A DNA stretch of 32,156 nt from Candidatus Saccharimonadota bacterium. GTDB taxonomy: Bacteria > Patescibacteriota > Saccharimonadia > Saccharimonadales > UBA4665. The notes below the pieces were generated by a model. It worked only from the letters and a program-made list of their open reading frames with translations. It made no database searches and was not told the DNA's origin. The position numbers and the translations under genes are program-made. Within the stretch, counting starts at the first letter, position 1. Every line of letters starts with the position of its first letter. Below, piece by piece: positions 23,638 to 30,706 of this stretch. The stretch spans positions 1-32,156 of the forward strand of contig JAQBRT010000002.1 of assembly GCA_028286345.1 (NCBI GenBank), in the 5' to 3' direction.

Positions 23638-23681
23638 GCAAATCCCTTATATGATATACATATATTACATAAGGGATTTGC
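23638..23681. repeat. Palindromic element D
   Basis: Perfect 13-bp arms GCAAATCCCTTAT (23638-23650) and ATAAGGGATTTGC (23669-23681) around an 18-nt AT core containing GATATACATATAT. Same length and layout as element C at 19848 (36/44 identical). It follows a separate terminator, so it is not needed to end ftsZ transcription. Confidence 0.75.
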
Positions 23682-23867
23682 CGTTTCCCCTCATAAAGAA
23701 GTAGTCCTTGACGGTGCCCTCCCAAAATGGAAAATGCTGGTGTTTTTATCACATCCCCAAAAACGACCCCTAAAAGGCTGTAAAATAACAGGGGTGATAC
23801 GTACTAAATAATACAATGGAAGTACCATTGCAAAACGCTACAGCTAGAGTTATATTGAATGTATCAG

Positions 23868-23883
23868 GCGCTATATGTGGAGG
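23868..23883 (+). promoter_or_regulatory. Possible NrdR box
   Basis: CTATATGTGG (23871-23880) matches 8 of the 10 central positions of the NrdR box as I recall it (CwAtATaTwG). A much weaker match (TTATAT) lies 21 bp upstream, two helical turns. NrdR boxes normally occur in pairs, so autoregulation is plausible but the match is imperfect. Confidence 0.25.
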
Positions 23884-23953
23884 GTAAATCACAGGCAAGC
23901 ACCCGTACATTAAACATAAACATCTCCAAAAAAGTAGAAAGATAGTGGGTGTG

Positions 23954-23986
23954 GGGCATACTTCGCGTTAAAAATGCGGTATGTCC
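23954..23986 (+). other. Leader hairpin before nrdR
   Basis: GGGCATAC/GTATGTCC (one G-U pair) stacks on CGCGTT/AATGCG across a 2-nt bulge, with the loop AAA. It sits about 40 nt upstream of the nrdR start. An upstream GCACCC could also pair with GGGTGT at 23947-23952. The fold could regulate or stabilise the transcript. Confidence 0.5.
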
Positions 23987-24027
23987 TGATTCGCTGTCTC
24001 TCGAAAAAATGGAGGTAGGAGGTATGC

Positions 24028-24510
24028 ATGAAATGCACCCAATGTCAGTGCGATGACGTTAAAGTCATAGAATCGCGTGATGTGGCAGAAGGACAAGCAA
24101 TTCGGCGCCGCCGCATGTGTGTAGGGTGTGGGTATCGCTTTACGACCTACGAACGCCTTGAACGACCGCAGTTAATCGTCATAAAAAACGACAAAACGCG
24201 TGAGCTGTTCAACCGTTCCAAGTTGTTGGCCGGATTGTTCCGGGCCTGCGAGAAAACCCCGGTGACCAGCATCGAGCTTGAAAAAGTTGTCGATGCCATC
24301 GAACAAGAACTCTACGCATGTGGCGAGCAGGAAGTGCGCTCGAGCCGCATTGGCGAATTGGTCATGGACCAACTCGCACCGCTCAACGAAGTTGCCTATG
24401 TGCGCTTCGCTAGCGTCTATCGTCGGTTCACCGACATCGCCAGTTTTGAAAAAGAGTTATCTTTGGTCAAGCAAGGCAAGCACATATCAACAGAGGAAAT
24501 AAAAGTTTAA
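24028..24510 (+). CDS. nrdR: Transcriptional repressor NrdR
   Basis: A 160-aa regulator of ribonucleotide reductase genes. The N-terminal zinc ribbon uses C3, C6, C31 and C34, followed by basic RRRR (26-29) for DNA contact; an ATP-cone domain covers about residues 49-139 (VIKNDKTRELFNRSKL onwards). Length matches the usual 150-160 aa. GGAGGTAGGAGGT precedes ATG 24028. It is 52 nt upstream of nrdJ and surely co-transcribed with it. The ATP cone lets it sense ATP/dATP ratios. Confidence 0.95.
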   Translation: MKCTQCQCDDVKVIESRDVAEGQAIRRRRMCVGCGYRFTTYERLERPQLIVIKNDKTRELFNRSKLLAGLFRACEKTPVTSIELEKVVDAIEQELYACGEQEVRSSRIGELVMDQLAPLNEVAYVRFASVYRRFTDIASFEKELSLVKQGKHISTEEIKV

Positions 24511-24562
24511 CAAAGGCACGCGGCCCTGAGAGCACCGCGGCAGAAAAAAGAGGGTAATTATT

Positions 24563-27316
24563 ATGGGACAAACTACAAGCTTAGGCATGACACGCCTATT
24601 CACACCAAAAGGCAGTAAAGCCTATGACGAACTAAAGTGGGTTAAGCGCGATTCAATTTTGACGAACCCGGGAACTGGCGTAAATGTTTTTGAGCAGTTT
24701 GGTGTTGAATTTCCAGAGGGCTGGTCACTAAACGCAATTAACATCGTGGCACAGAAGTACTTTAGCGGAACGCCGGGCGACCCCGACCGCGAAAGCTCAC
24801 TTAAGCACCTGATTGACCGCGTGGTCGACACTGTTGCCCGCCAAGGTGTTCAGGAAGGCTACTTTGACGAAACCGAAGCCGAAGACTTCCGTGAAGAACT
24901 CAAGTACATCCTGGCAACGCAGCGCGCAGCCTTTAACTCACCAGTCTGGTTTAACATTGGCGCCAAGGGCCGTGCCCAGCAGGCAAGTGCTTGTTTCATT
25001 CTTGGTATCGAAGACACAATGCCAGCAATTTTGAACTGGTACGTCGAAGAAGGCATGATCTTCAAGGGCGGTTCCGGTTCCGGTATTAACATCAGTCCTA
25101 TCCGCTCATCGAAGGAGCAATTGGGCAAATCTGCTGGTACTGCCAGCGGCCCCCTCAGCTTTATGCGTGGAGCCGACGCCAGCGCCGGTGCCATTAAGAG
25201 TGGTGGTAAAACCCGCCGCGCTGCCAAGATGGTTATCCTCAATGCCGACCACCCTGACGTTGAAGAGTTCATTTGGAGCAAAGCCATTGAAGAACGCAAA
25301 GCCCGTGACCTGCAAGCTCTCGGCTGGGACATGAGCCTAGATGGTAAGGACAGCTTTAGCGTCCAATACCAGAATGCCAACATCTCCGTCCGCGTCACCG
25401 ACGACTTCATGCAGGCCGTCCAGGACGACACTGACTGGAACCTCAAGGCTGTTACTTCTGGCAAGACAGTTGCCACCGTTAAGGCCCGGAAACTGTACCG
25501 CCAGTTTGCCGAAGCCGCCTGGGAATGTGCCGACCCTGGTATGCAGTTCGACACCACGATTAATAAATGGCACACCACGCCAAACGCCGGCCGCATCAAC
25601 GGTTCCAACCCTTGTTCCGAATACATGCACCTCGACAACTCCGCCTGTAACTTGGCATCCCTCAACTTGCTCAAGTACCTCAATGAAGATGGCTCATTCG
25701 ACATTAAGTCATTCATCCACACCGTAGAGCTGATCTTTACGGCCCAGGAAATCCTGGTTGGTTACAGCGAATACCCAACTGAGCGCATCACCAAGAACGC
25801 CAAAGCCTACCGTGAACTCGGTATTGGCTACGCCAACCTTGGTGCCATGCTGATGGCCCAGGGCCTGCCATACGACAGCGACGAAGGCCGTGCCCAAGCC
25901 GCAGCCATCACAGCACTGCTGACTGGCCAGAGCTACGCTACCAGCGCCAAGATCGCTAAGCGCGTTGGCCCATTTGCCGGCTTTGCCAAAGACCGCGAAG
26001 GCATGCTTAAAGTCCTGCGCATGCACCGCGCTGAAGTTTCCAATATCGACGCCTCATTCGTCGCCGAAGAACTGCTAAACGCGGCCACAACCGCCTGGGA
26101 CGAAGCCGTTGAACTCGGTGAGCTTTACGGCGTCCGTAACTCACAAGCCAGTGTGCTTGCCCCAACCGGCACCATTGGCCTAATGATGGACTGTGACACC
26201 ACCGGTATCGAACCAGACCTCGGCCTGGTTAAAGTTAAGAAACTGGTTGGCGGTGGCACTATGCACATCGTTAACCAGACCGTGCCCCGCGCCCTGAAGT
26301 GCCTCGGTTACACCAAGGCCCAGATTGACACTATCGTAGCCTACATCGACGTAGAGAAGACCATCATTGGCGCTCCAGCCCTCAAGGCAGAGCACTTGCC
26401 AGTCTTTGCTTGTTCAATGGGCGACAACTCGATCCACTACCTTGGCCACGTTAAAATGATGGCTGCTGTTCAGCCGTTCATCTCTGGCGCGATCAGCAAG
26501 ACCGTTAACATGCCAGAATCGGCAACCGTCGAAGACATTGAGCAGATTCACATCGACTCATGGAAGATGGGCCTCAAGGCCGTAGCTGTCTACCGCGACA
26601 ACTGTAAGGTCGGCCAGCCGCTCAGCATGGGCAAGAAAGAAGGCTCCGAAGACAAGGCTCCAGCCGTCAAGGAAGTCGTCACTGAAAAGATCGTTTTCAA
26701 GGGTCCAGCCCGCCGCAAACTGCCACGTATCCGCAACTCTAAGACTTACAAGTTCCAGATTGCTGACCTCGAAGGCTACTTCACGGTTGGTGAGTACGAA
26801 GACGGTAACCCTGGCGAACTATTCATTAGCGTCTCCAAGCAGGGAAGCACCCTTTCTGGCCTCATGGACTCATTCGCTATTAGCGTCAGCCACGGCTTGC
26901 AGTACGGCGTGCCCCTAAAGAGCTACGTCAAGACACTGCGTGGCACTAGCTTTGCACCATCAGGCATCACCGATGACCCAGACATCCGCACAGCCGGCTC
27001 AATCACTGATTACATCGTCCGCCGCCTGGCGCTCGACTACCTCAGTTTTGACGACCGCCTGGAACTCGGCCTGGCATCCCTGGACGACATGCCAGAAATG
27101 CAGACCACGCTGCTCGACCAGCCAGCCAGCCAGCCAGTATCGGCCCCTGAGCCAGTTGCTGTCGCTGAAGCTCCAGTCGCTGAAGCCCCAGCTGTAGCTG
27201 AAGCAGTTGTTGCTGATTCAACTGCGCCACTGTGTTACAACTGTGGTAACCAGACCCAGCGTGCCGGCTCCTGCTACGTCTGCACGTCTTGTGGCTCAAC
27301 CACCGGCTGTTCATAA
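24563..27316 (+). CDS. nrdJ: Adenosylcobalamin-dependent (class II) ribonucleotide reductase
   Basis: A 917-aa enzyme reducing ribonucleotides to deoxyribonucleotides with B12 as radical source. NPCSE (349-353) carries the thiyl-radical C351, N349 and E353; C144 and C362 are the likely redox pair. There is no N-terminal ATP cone. A C-terminal extension holds an Ala/Pro/Val linker (about 855-890) and a Cys-rich end (CYNCG, CYVCTSCGS, TGCS) that may both bind zinc and shuttle electrons to the active site. No nrdB-type subunit is adjacent, as expected for class II. AGAGGG precedes ATG 24563. A terminator follows. Confidence 0.93.
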   Translation: MGQTTSLGMTRLFTPKGSKAYDELKWVKRDSILTNPGTGVNVFEQFGVEFPEGWSLNAINIVAQKYFSGTPGDPDRESSLKHLIDRVVDTVARQGVQEGYFDETEAEDFREELKYILATQRAAFNSPVWFNIGAKGRAQQASACFILGIEDTMPAILNWYVEEGMIFKGGSGSGINISPIRSSKEQLGKSAGTASGPLSFMRGADASAGAIKSGGKTRRAAKMVILNADHPDVEEFIWSKAIEERKARDLQALGWDMSLDGKDSFSVQYQNANISVRVTDDFMQAVQDDTDWNLKAVTSGKTVATVKARKLYRQFAEAAWECADPGMQFDTTINKWHTTPNAGRINGSNPCSEYMHLDNSACNLASLNLLKYLNEDGSFDIKSFIHTVELIFTAQEILVGYSEYPTERITKNAKAYRELGIGYANLGAMLMAQGLPYDSDEGRAQAAAITALLTGQSYATSAKIAKRVGPFAGFAKDREGMLKVLRMHRAEVSNIDASFVAEELLNAATTAWDEAVELGELYGVRNSQASVLAPTGTIGLMMDCDTTGIEPDLGLVKVKKLVGGGTMHIVNQTVPRALKCLGYTKAQIDTIVAYIDVEKTIIGAPALKAEHLPVFACSMGDNSIHYLGHVKMMAAVQPFISGAISKTVNMPESATVEDIEQIHIDSWKMGLKAVAVYRDNCKVGQPLSMGKKEGSEDKAPAVKEVVTEKIVFKGPARRKLPRIRNSKTYKFQIADLEGYFTVGEYEDGNPGELFISVSKQGSTLSGLMDSFAISVSHGLQYGVPLKSYVKTLRGTSFAPSGITDDPDIRTAGSITDYIVRRLALDYLSFDDRLELGLASLDDMPEMQTTLLDQPASQPVSAPEPVAVAEAPVAEAPAVAEAVVADSTAPLCYNCGNQTQRAGSCYVCTSCGSTTGCS

Positions 27317-27336
27317 GAATAGTCGTAGCTAAAAAT

Positions 27337-27368
27337 AAAATCGGGCTGTTTCGGCAGTCCGATTTTTT
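27337..27368 (+). terminator. Terminator after nrdJ
   Basis: AAAATCGGGCTG, loop TTTCGG, CAGTCCGATTTT: a 12-bp stem with one wobble, continuing into T residues. Confidence 0.85.
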
Positions 27369-27396
27369 GTTGGCCTAGTAAACCGCAGCAGCCTGC

Positions 27397-27402
27397 TATA
27401 AT
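27397..27402 (+). promoter_or_regulatory. Extended -10 promoter of the 27412 gene (leaderless)
   Basis: TGCTATAAT (TGn plus consensus) with ATG 27412 9 nt downstream; no ribosome binding site between. Confidence 0.6.
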
Positions 27403-27411
27403 CTGACATAT

Positions 27412-28254
27412 ATGAAGCTACTGCACATATCCCGCCAACGCTCAATCAGGGCAGGGGCTTTGGTTATAGTAGGGCTTGTCTTGCTAGCAACTGTCGTGGC
27501 CCCGTTGCGGGCAGCAGCATCAACCGGACAAAGTTTCCTGGTGAACGGCCCAGCGCCAACTAAGGGCATGCTTATGAGCCTGGCGTCAAACTCCGACGTT
27601 GTTGCGCCAGCCACTACTAACACTGCCTCATCGCTGGTTGGTGTTATTGCACCAGTCGACTCCGCCTTTGGTGGGCAGTCCGGGAAAGTGAATGTGCAGA
27701 CCGACGGCGTGGCTAACACGCTCGTTAGTACGCTCGACGGCGACATCAAAGCCGGTGACCGCATCACCGTTTCGGCCGTTGCGGGTATTGGCACCAAAGC
27801 AACAACTAACGGCTGGATTGTGGGAGTAGCCCAAACAGGCTTCTCGTCCAAAAGTAGCGGTGCTGTAAAAACCGAGGTTACTACTACCAGCGGCGCCAAA
27901 ACATCGCTGTATGTCAGTACTATCCCGGTATCAATTAAGGTGACTTACTACACGAGCCCTGACACTGTAGTTAAGACAGTAGCACCAGCTTGGCTGCAGG
28001 ACCTAGCAAACAAGCTGGCTAATAAGCATGTATCGACCCAAGCCCTCATCCTTAGTTTTGTACTATTCTTGATTGGCCTAATAGCGGCGATCGTGATCGT
28101 TACTAGCGCAATTAAGAACTCATTCCTGTCCATTGCGCGCCAACCACTGGCTAAAAGCCAGATTGTAAGGATTGAGCTTCGATCGTTGGCAGTCGCCGGG
28201 GGCATCCTGCTGTTTGCCCTAATGACATCGTTTTTGCTATTACGCGTACTGTAG
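27412..28254 (+). CDS. Exported membrane-anchored protein with fibre-type beta module
   Basis: A 280-aa protein. Basic N-terminus plus a hydrophobic stretch (about 13-33) with a likely signal cleavage site near AAA (35-37). The exported part (about 45-150) contains SLVGVIAPV, GKVNVQTDG, GDIKAGDRITVS and GWIVGVAQTG, which follows the same order as GLLGTVV, GKVSTKVSG, VGDLLTSSG and IIGMATTA in the giant fibre (about 4850-5060), so the module is shared. Two C-terminal membrane helices (about 205-232 and 257-280) flank a basic loop. Function is unknown; it may anchor or assemble surface fibres. Confidence 0.78.
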   Translation: MKLLHISRQRSIRAGALVIVGLVLLATVVAPLRAAASTGQSFLVNGPAPTKGMLMSLASNSDVVAPATTNTASSLVGVIAPVDSAFGGQSGKVNVQTDGVANTLVSTLDGDIKAGDRITVSAVAGIGTKATTNGWIVGVAQTGFSSKSSGAVKTEVTTTSGAKTSLYVSTIPVSIKVTYYTSPDTVVKTVAPAWLQDLANKLANKHVSTQALILSFVLFLIGLIAAIVIVTSAIKNSFLSIARQPLAKSQIVRIELRSLAVAGGILLFALMTSFLLLRVL

Positions 28255-28259
28255 CAATA

Positions 28260-29096
28260 CTACTGCGTAATAAAGTAATTGAATATGTACGTTTCGCCAG
28301 CTGCGGGAGTAGTGCCGGTTTGGACAGTGAAGAACTTAGTACTTTGACTGACATAGTAATTTAACGCTGCGCTTGCTGCATTGACCGGTGTTAGTTGTAC
28401 GCGAGAGTTGGTCGCAAAGGCCGTGCTGTAGGTTATGATAGCCATCTCACCAGCATGTTGCGTGCCGTCACCACTAGAAATAGTAATTGTTCCCGATGTG
28501 TCTGTCCCATCAATATTCACCGTGCCGCCAGCACTAGCGACGCTTGCGGCAATGGTTGGGCGGCTGCCAGTTGGCAGAATATGCCCGCCAATGCTTAAAT
28601 CACCACTCAGCTTGATCGTCTTGGCGTTAATAGAACCAACGCCGAGGCTTGTGGCTGTCAGGAGTCCGGATACCGACAGATTACCATCAATGGTGGTGTT
28701 GCCGGCAACGCTTAGGTTGCCACCCAGCTGTACATTTTTGGCCAGGCTTGTTTCACCTTGCACGTCTACATTATTCTGAAACAGCGTTGAAGCCGAAATA
28801 GTGAGCTGCTCATTTGTGCTGCTACCGGCATTTTGCTTTTCGATTTTTTGCAGCGTACCGGCACTCAAAGTCTGGGTATTAATAACAATGTTAGTGGGTG
28901 TTTTCTTGGACGACTTAAGCGCCGGGATGACGGCAATAAGTGAGCCAATAACAGCTATGCCAATACCGATACCCAGCCAAATTAATTTACGCCGAAGTTT
29001 TTTTGTGGGCGGAGGAGGGGAATCTCGGTCTGTCGGTAATAAAAAACCGTCGACTGACTCAAGTGTCTCAATCGAACTGTTGGGGTTGTCGTCCAT
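28260..29096 (-). CDS. Type II membrane-anchored fibre-like protein
   Basis: A 278-aa protein. A short acidic, Pro-rich cytoplasmic tail (1-31), basic KKLRRK, one membrane helix (39-60), then an exported stalk with regular beta turns (GGNLSVAGNTTIDGNLSVSG, about 125-145, with similar spacing around it) suggesting a beta-helix. The C-terminal domain (about 215-278: STAFATNSRVQLTPVN, YYVSQSTKFFTVQTG, YIFNYFI) resembles the C-terminus of the giant fibre (FTKAYAQAPIVSLTAG, YHYSNV, GFDIVLD). It ends 5 nt from the convergent 27412 gene. A membrane-tethered mini-fibre is the best description. Confidence 0.75.
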   Translation of the reverse strand: MDDNPNSSIETLESVDGFLLPTDRDSPPPPTKKLRRKLIWLGIGIGIAVIGSLIAVIPALKSSKKTPTNIVINTQTLSAGTLQKIEKQNAGSSTNEQLTISASTLFQNNVDVQGETSLAKNVQLGGNLSVAGNTTIDGNLSVSGLLTATSLGVGSINAKTIKLSGDLSIGGHILPTGSRPTIAASVASAGGTVNIDGTDTSGTITISSGDGTQHAGEMAIITYSTAFATNSRVQLTPVNAASAALNYYVSQSTKFFTVQTGTTPAAGETYIFNYFITQ

Positions 29097-29105
29097 GCTC
29101 TTGCA

Positions 29106-29134
29106 ATAATAACCTTAAGCCTATTTGTAAACAA
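29106..29134 (-). promoter_or_regulatory. Promoter of the 28260 gene (leaderless)
   Basis: On the minus strand: TTGTTT (29129-29134), a 17-nt spacer and TATTAT (29106-29111), 9 nt before ATG 29096. It overlaps the divergent promoter region of the 29163 gene. Confidence 0.55.
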
Positions 29135-29150
29135 GCTTTGCCGACAATGG

Positions 29151-29156
29151 TATTAT
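29151..29156 (+). promoter_or_regulatory. Extended -10 promoter of the 29163 gene (leaderless)
   Basis: TGGTATTAT (TGn plus -10) ends 6 nt before ATG 29163. An in-frame ATG at 29157 touches the -10 box and would lie upstream of any transcript start, so it is rejected as the start. Confidence 0.55.
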
Positions 29157-29162
29157 ATGTCT

Positions 29163-30122
29163 ATGCTTCAAAAGCGCCGTTCGAGCGGCACAAAAATACT
29201 GGCAAACAAACACACCGGCAAGCTTCAACCACACCGGCACACCTCATACGTAAGCTTGCTGCTTATCATGCTTCTGGCAAGTAGCTGCGTAATGCTGACC
29301 GAACGGACAGTAGCAGCCGATGATGCTGGTAGTTACCAGGCGTTTGCAGTCGTGCCGGCACCGGCTTACAAAAATGCACCTTCTATTGGCAGTGTGCAAA
29401 ATGGCCAAACTTTTAAGTCGGCTGACCCTGTAAATATCTCGGGCAGCTGCCCAGGCACTAGCCTTGTCGAAGTCTCCCGTAATGACGTTATGGCTGGTGC
29501 GGCATTGTGTAGCGGCGGCGTTTACCAAATGAAAATAGATCTGTTGCACGGCACAAATTCACTGATTGCGCGGGCATATAATAGTAACAATATTGCCAGC
29601 CCTGACTCCGTGCCCGTTACGGTACGATTGGCAGCTGCCGCTAAGGCCCTAGGGACAAATGGCGTCAGTTTTTACATAACAGCCGACCAGACATACCAAG
29701 CGGCCAAGGCAGGGGAGCCCCTCAATTGGAATTTTACGATCAATGGGGGCCAAGCACCGTATGCTGTCAGCGTTGATTGGGGCGATGGCAAAACAGACCT
29801 ATTTAGCCGCACTGCCGCGGGAACCTATGCCCTCAGCCACTCGTACAAGTTCGCATCACCTACTGGCCACTATACGGCGGTTGTTCGGGCAACCGACCAA
29901 ACCGGACAGACAGTTTATTTACAGCTCGTGGCAATCGTCCGTGGGCAAGTCCCGACATTAGCAACAACTACTAGCTCAAGTTCAAGCCAGGGGCCAAGCA
30001 GCGCAACTATGACGCAGGTTGCTTGGGTGACCTTTGGGGCAGCAGGGCTTTCGCTGTTTGGTTTCTGGCTTGGCGAACTACGCGAAGCACGCTTGCTTGG
30101 GCACGGACTAGTTAAAATCTAA
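29163..30122 (+). CDS. Exported Ig/PKD-domain protein with C-terminal membrane anchor
   Basis: A 319-aa protein from ATG 29163. Basic N-terminus, hydrophobic segment (about 29-44) and a likely cleavage site after VAA (about 52). Next is an Ig-like beta domain (about 70-155, with SGSCPGTSLVEV and AALCSGGVY, two Cys that could pair) and a PKD-like domain (about 180-265: VSVDWGDGKTDLF, LSHSYKFASPTGHYTAVVRATD). A Ser/Thr-rich spacer, one membrane helix (about 285-305) and a basic end follow. The stop overlaps the next start (TAATG). Probably a cell-surface adhesin or scaffold; the partner is unknown. Confidence 0.78.
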   Translation: MLQKRRSSGTKILANKHTGKLQPHRHTSYVSLLLIMLLASSCVMLTERTVAADDAGSYQAFAVVPAPAYKNAPSIGSVQNGQTFKSADPVNISGSCPGTSLVEVSRNDVMAGAALCSGGVYQMKIDLLHGTNSLIARAYNSNNIASPDSVPVTVRLAAAAKALGTNGVSFYITADQTYQAAKAGEPLNWNFTINGGQAPYAVSVDWGDGKTDLFSRTAAGTYALSHSYKFASPTGHYTAVVRATDQTGQTVYLQLVAIVRGQVPTLATTTSSSSSQGPSSATMTQVAWVTFGAAGLSLFGFWLGELREARLLGHGLVKI

Positions 30123-30673
30123 TGCGCAAAATTCACTGCCAGCAAAAGACGGTTGCTATAGTTTTTTTTCTGGTCATTGCTGTCCTGTCGGTAGTTTTTT
30201 TATGGGCGCAAAGTGACAATCAAGCCAGAATTACAAGTGGCCGCGGACAAGCGCAAAAGGCAATAAAGCTGACTCCCCAAACACTTAGAAACCCAGATTT
30301 TAGCTTTGATTACCCTGGTATTTATCACATTGGCTCGCAGATAACCCAATCTCCGGACCTGGCAGACTATATACTAATTGGTAGTACTTCATACGAGAAG
30401 CGGCTAACCGTAACGCTTGAAAAAAACGATATGTATAGCCTCAGCGGCTATAGTTTACGCCGAACACGTAGTGACTTATATAGTAGCCAGACCCTTACTC
30501 TGCCGAGCGGAGTCGCATCTGTCTGGACAAAGATTGACATGACCGAAGTTACGGCCTTCTTACCTCACAATGACATGGTCGCTACAATCTCAGTCAGCGT
30601 GCAGAACACTAATGCTACCGATGGGCTGTCGGCAGAGATGGCCGATATTCTCAACTCGTTCCGTTGGCAGTGA
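30122..30673 (+). CDS. Exported single-pass hypothetical protein
   Basis: A 183-aa protein whose ATG overlaps the previous stop by 1 nt, so it is translationally coupled to the 29163 gene. Residues 1-9 are basic, 11-29 form a membrane helix or signal anchor, and the rest is exported and beta-rich (FSFDYPGIYHIGSQ, LADYILIGSTSYEKRLTV, TISVSVQNTNATDG) ending DILNSFRWQ. The F-x-F-DYP pattern and the terminal ILNSFRW recall small lipoprotein-like exported domains that sense or bind surface material, but I cannot name the family. No Cys lipobox. Confidence 0.7.
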   Translation: MRKIHCQQKTVAIVFFLVIAVLSVVFLWAQSDNQARITSGRGQAQKAIKLTPQTLRNPDFSFDYPGIYHIGSQITQSPDLADYILIGSTSYEKRLTVTLEKNDMYSLSGYSLRRTRSDLYSSQTLTLPSGVASVWTKIDMTEVTAFLPHNDMVATISVSVQNTNATDGLSAEMADILNSFRWQ

Positions 30674-30699
30674 CAACAAGCATAAGCGTGCGGTACAAT
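30670..30699 (+). promoter_or_regulatory. Promoter of the 30707 gene (leaderless)
   Basis: GTGACA at 30670, an 18-nt spacer and TACAAT at 30694. ATG 30707 is 7 nt after the -10 box. Confidence 0.5.
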
Positions 30700-30706
30700 A
30701 CGAATT

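Larger units (their letters stand above)
23582..24027 (+). other. 446-nt non-coding stretch between ftsZ and nrdR
   Basis: It holds the ftsZ terminator (23601), palindromic element D (23638), then about 340 nt without a credible ORF. In that part I see a hairpin ACCCCT/AGGGGT (about 23766-23795), a TACAAT box overlapping CAATGG/CCATTG (23812-23830), a TTATAT and a CTATATGTGG motif 21 bp apart (23850, 23871), and a long hairpin at 23954-23986. It probably includes the promoter and structured leader of nrdR-nrdJ. Confidence 0.6.

Noticed and set aside
19848-23681. dif site or replication origin
   Set aside because: The palindromes do not match the XerC/XerD dif layout, and no DnaA-box cluster or dnaA/dnaN genes were seen.
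23690-24027. Cobalamin riboswitch, SRP RNA, tmRNA or 6S RNA
   Set aside because: I found no B12-box, no SRP-type tetraloop core and no tRNA-like ends; the segment is described only as a structured leader.
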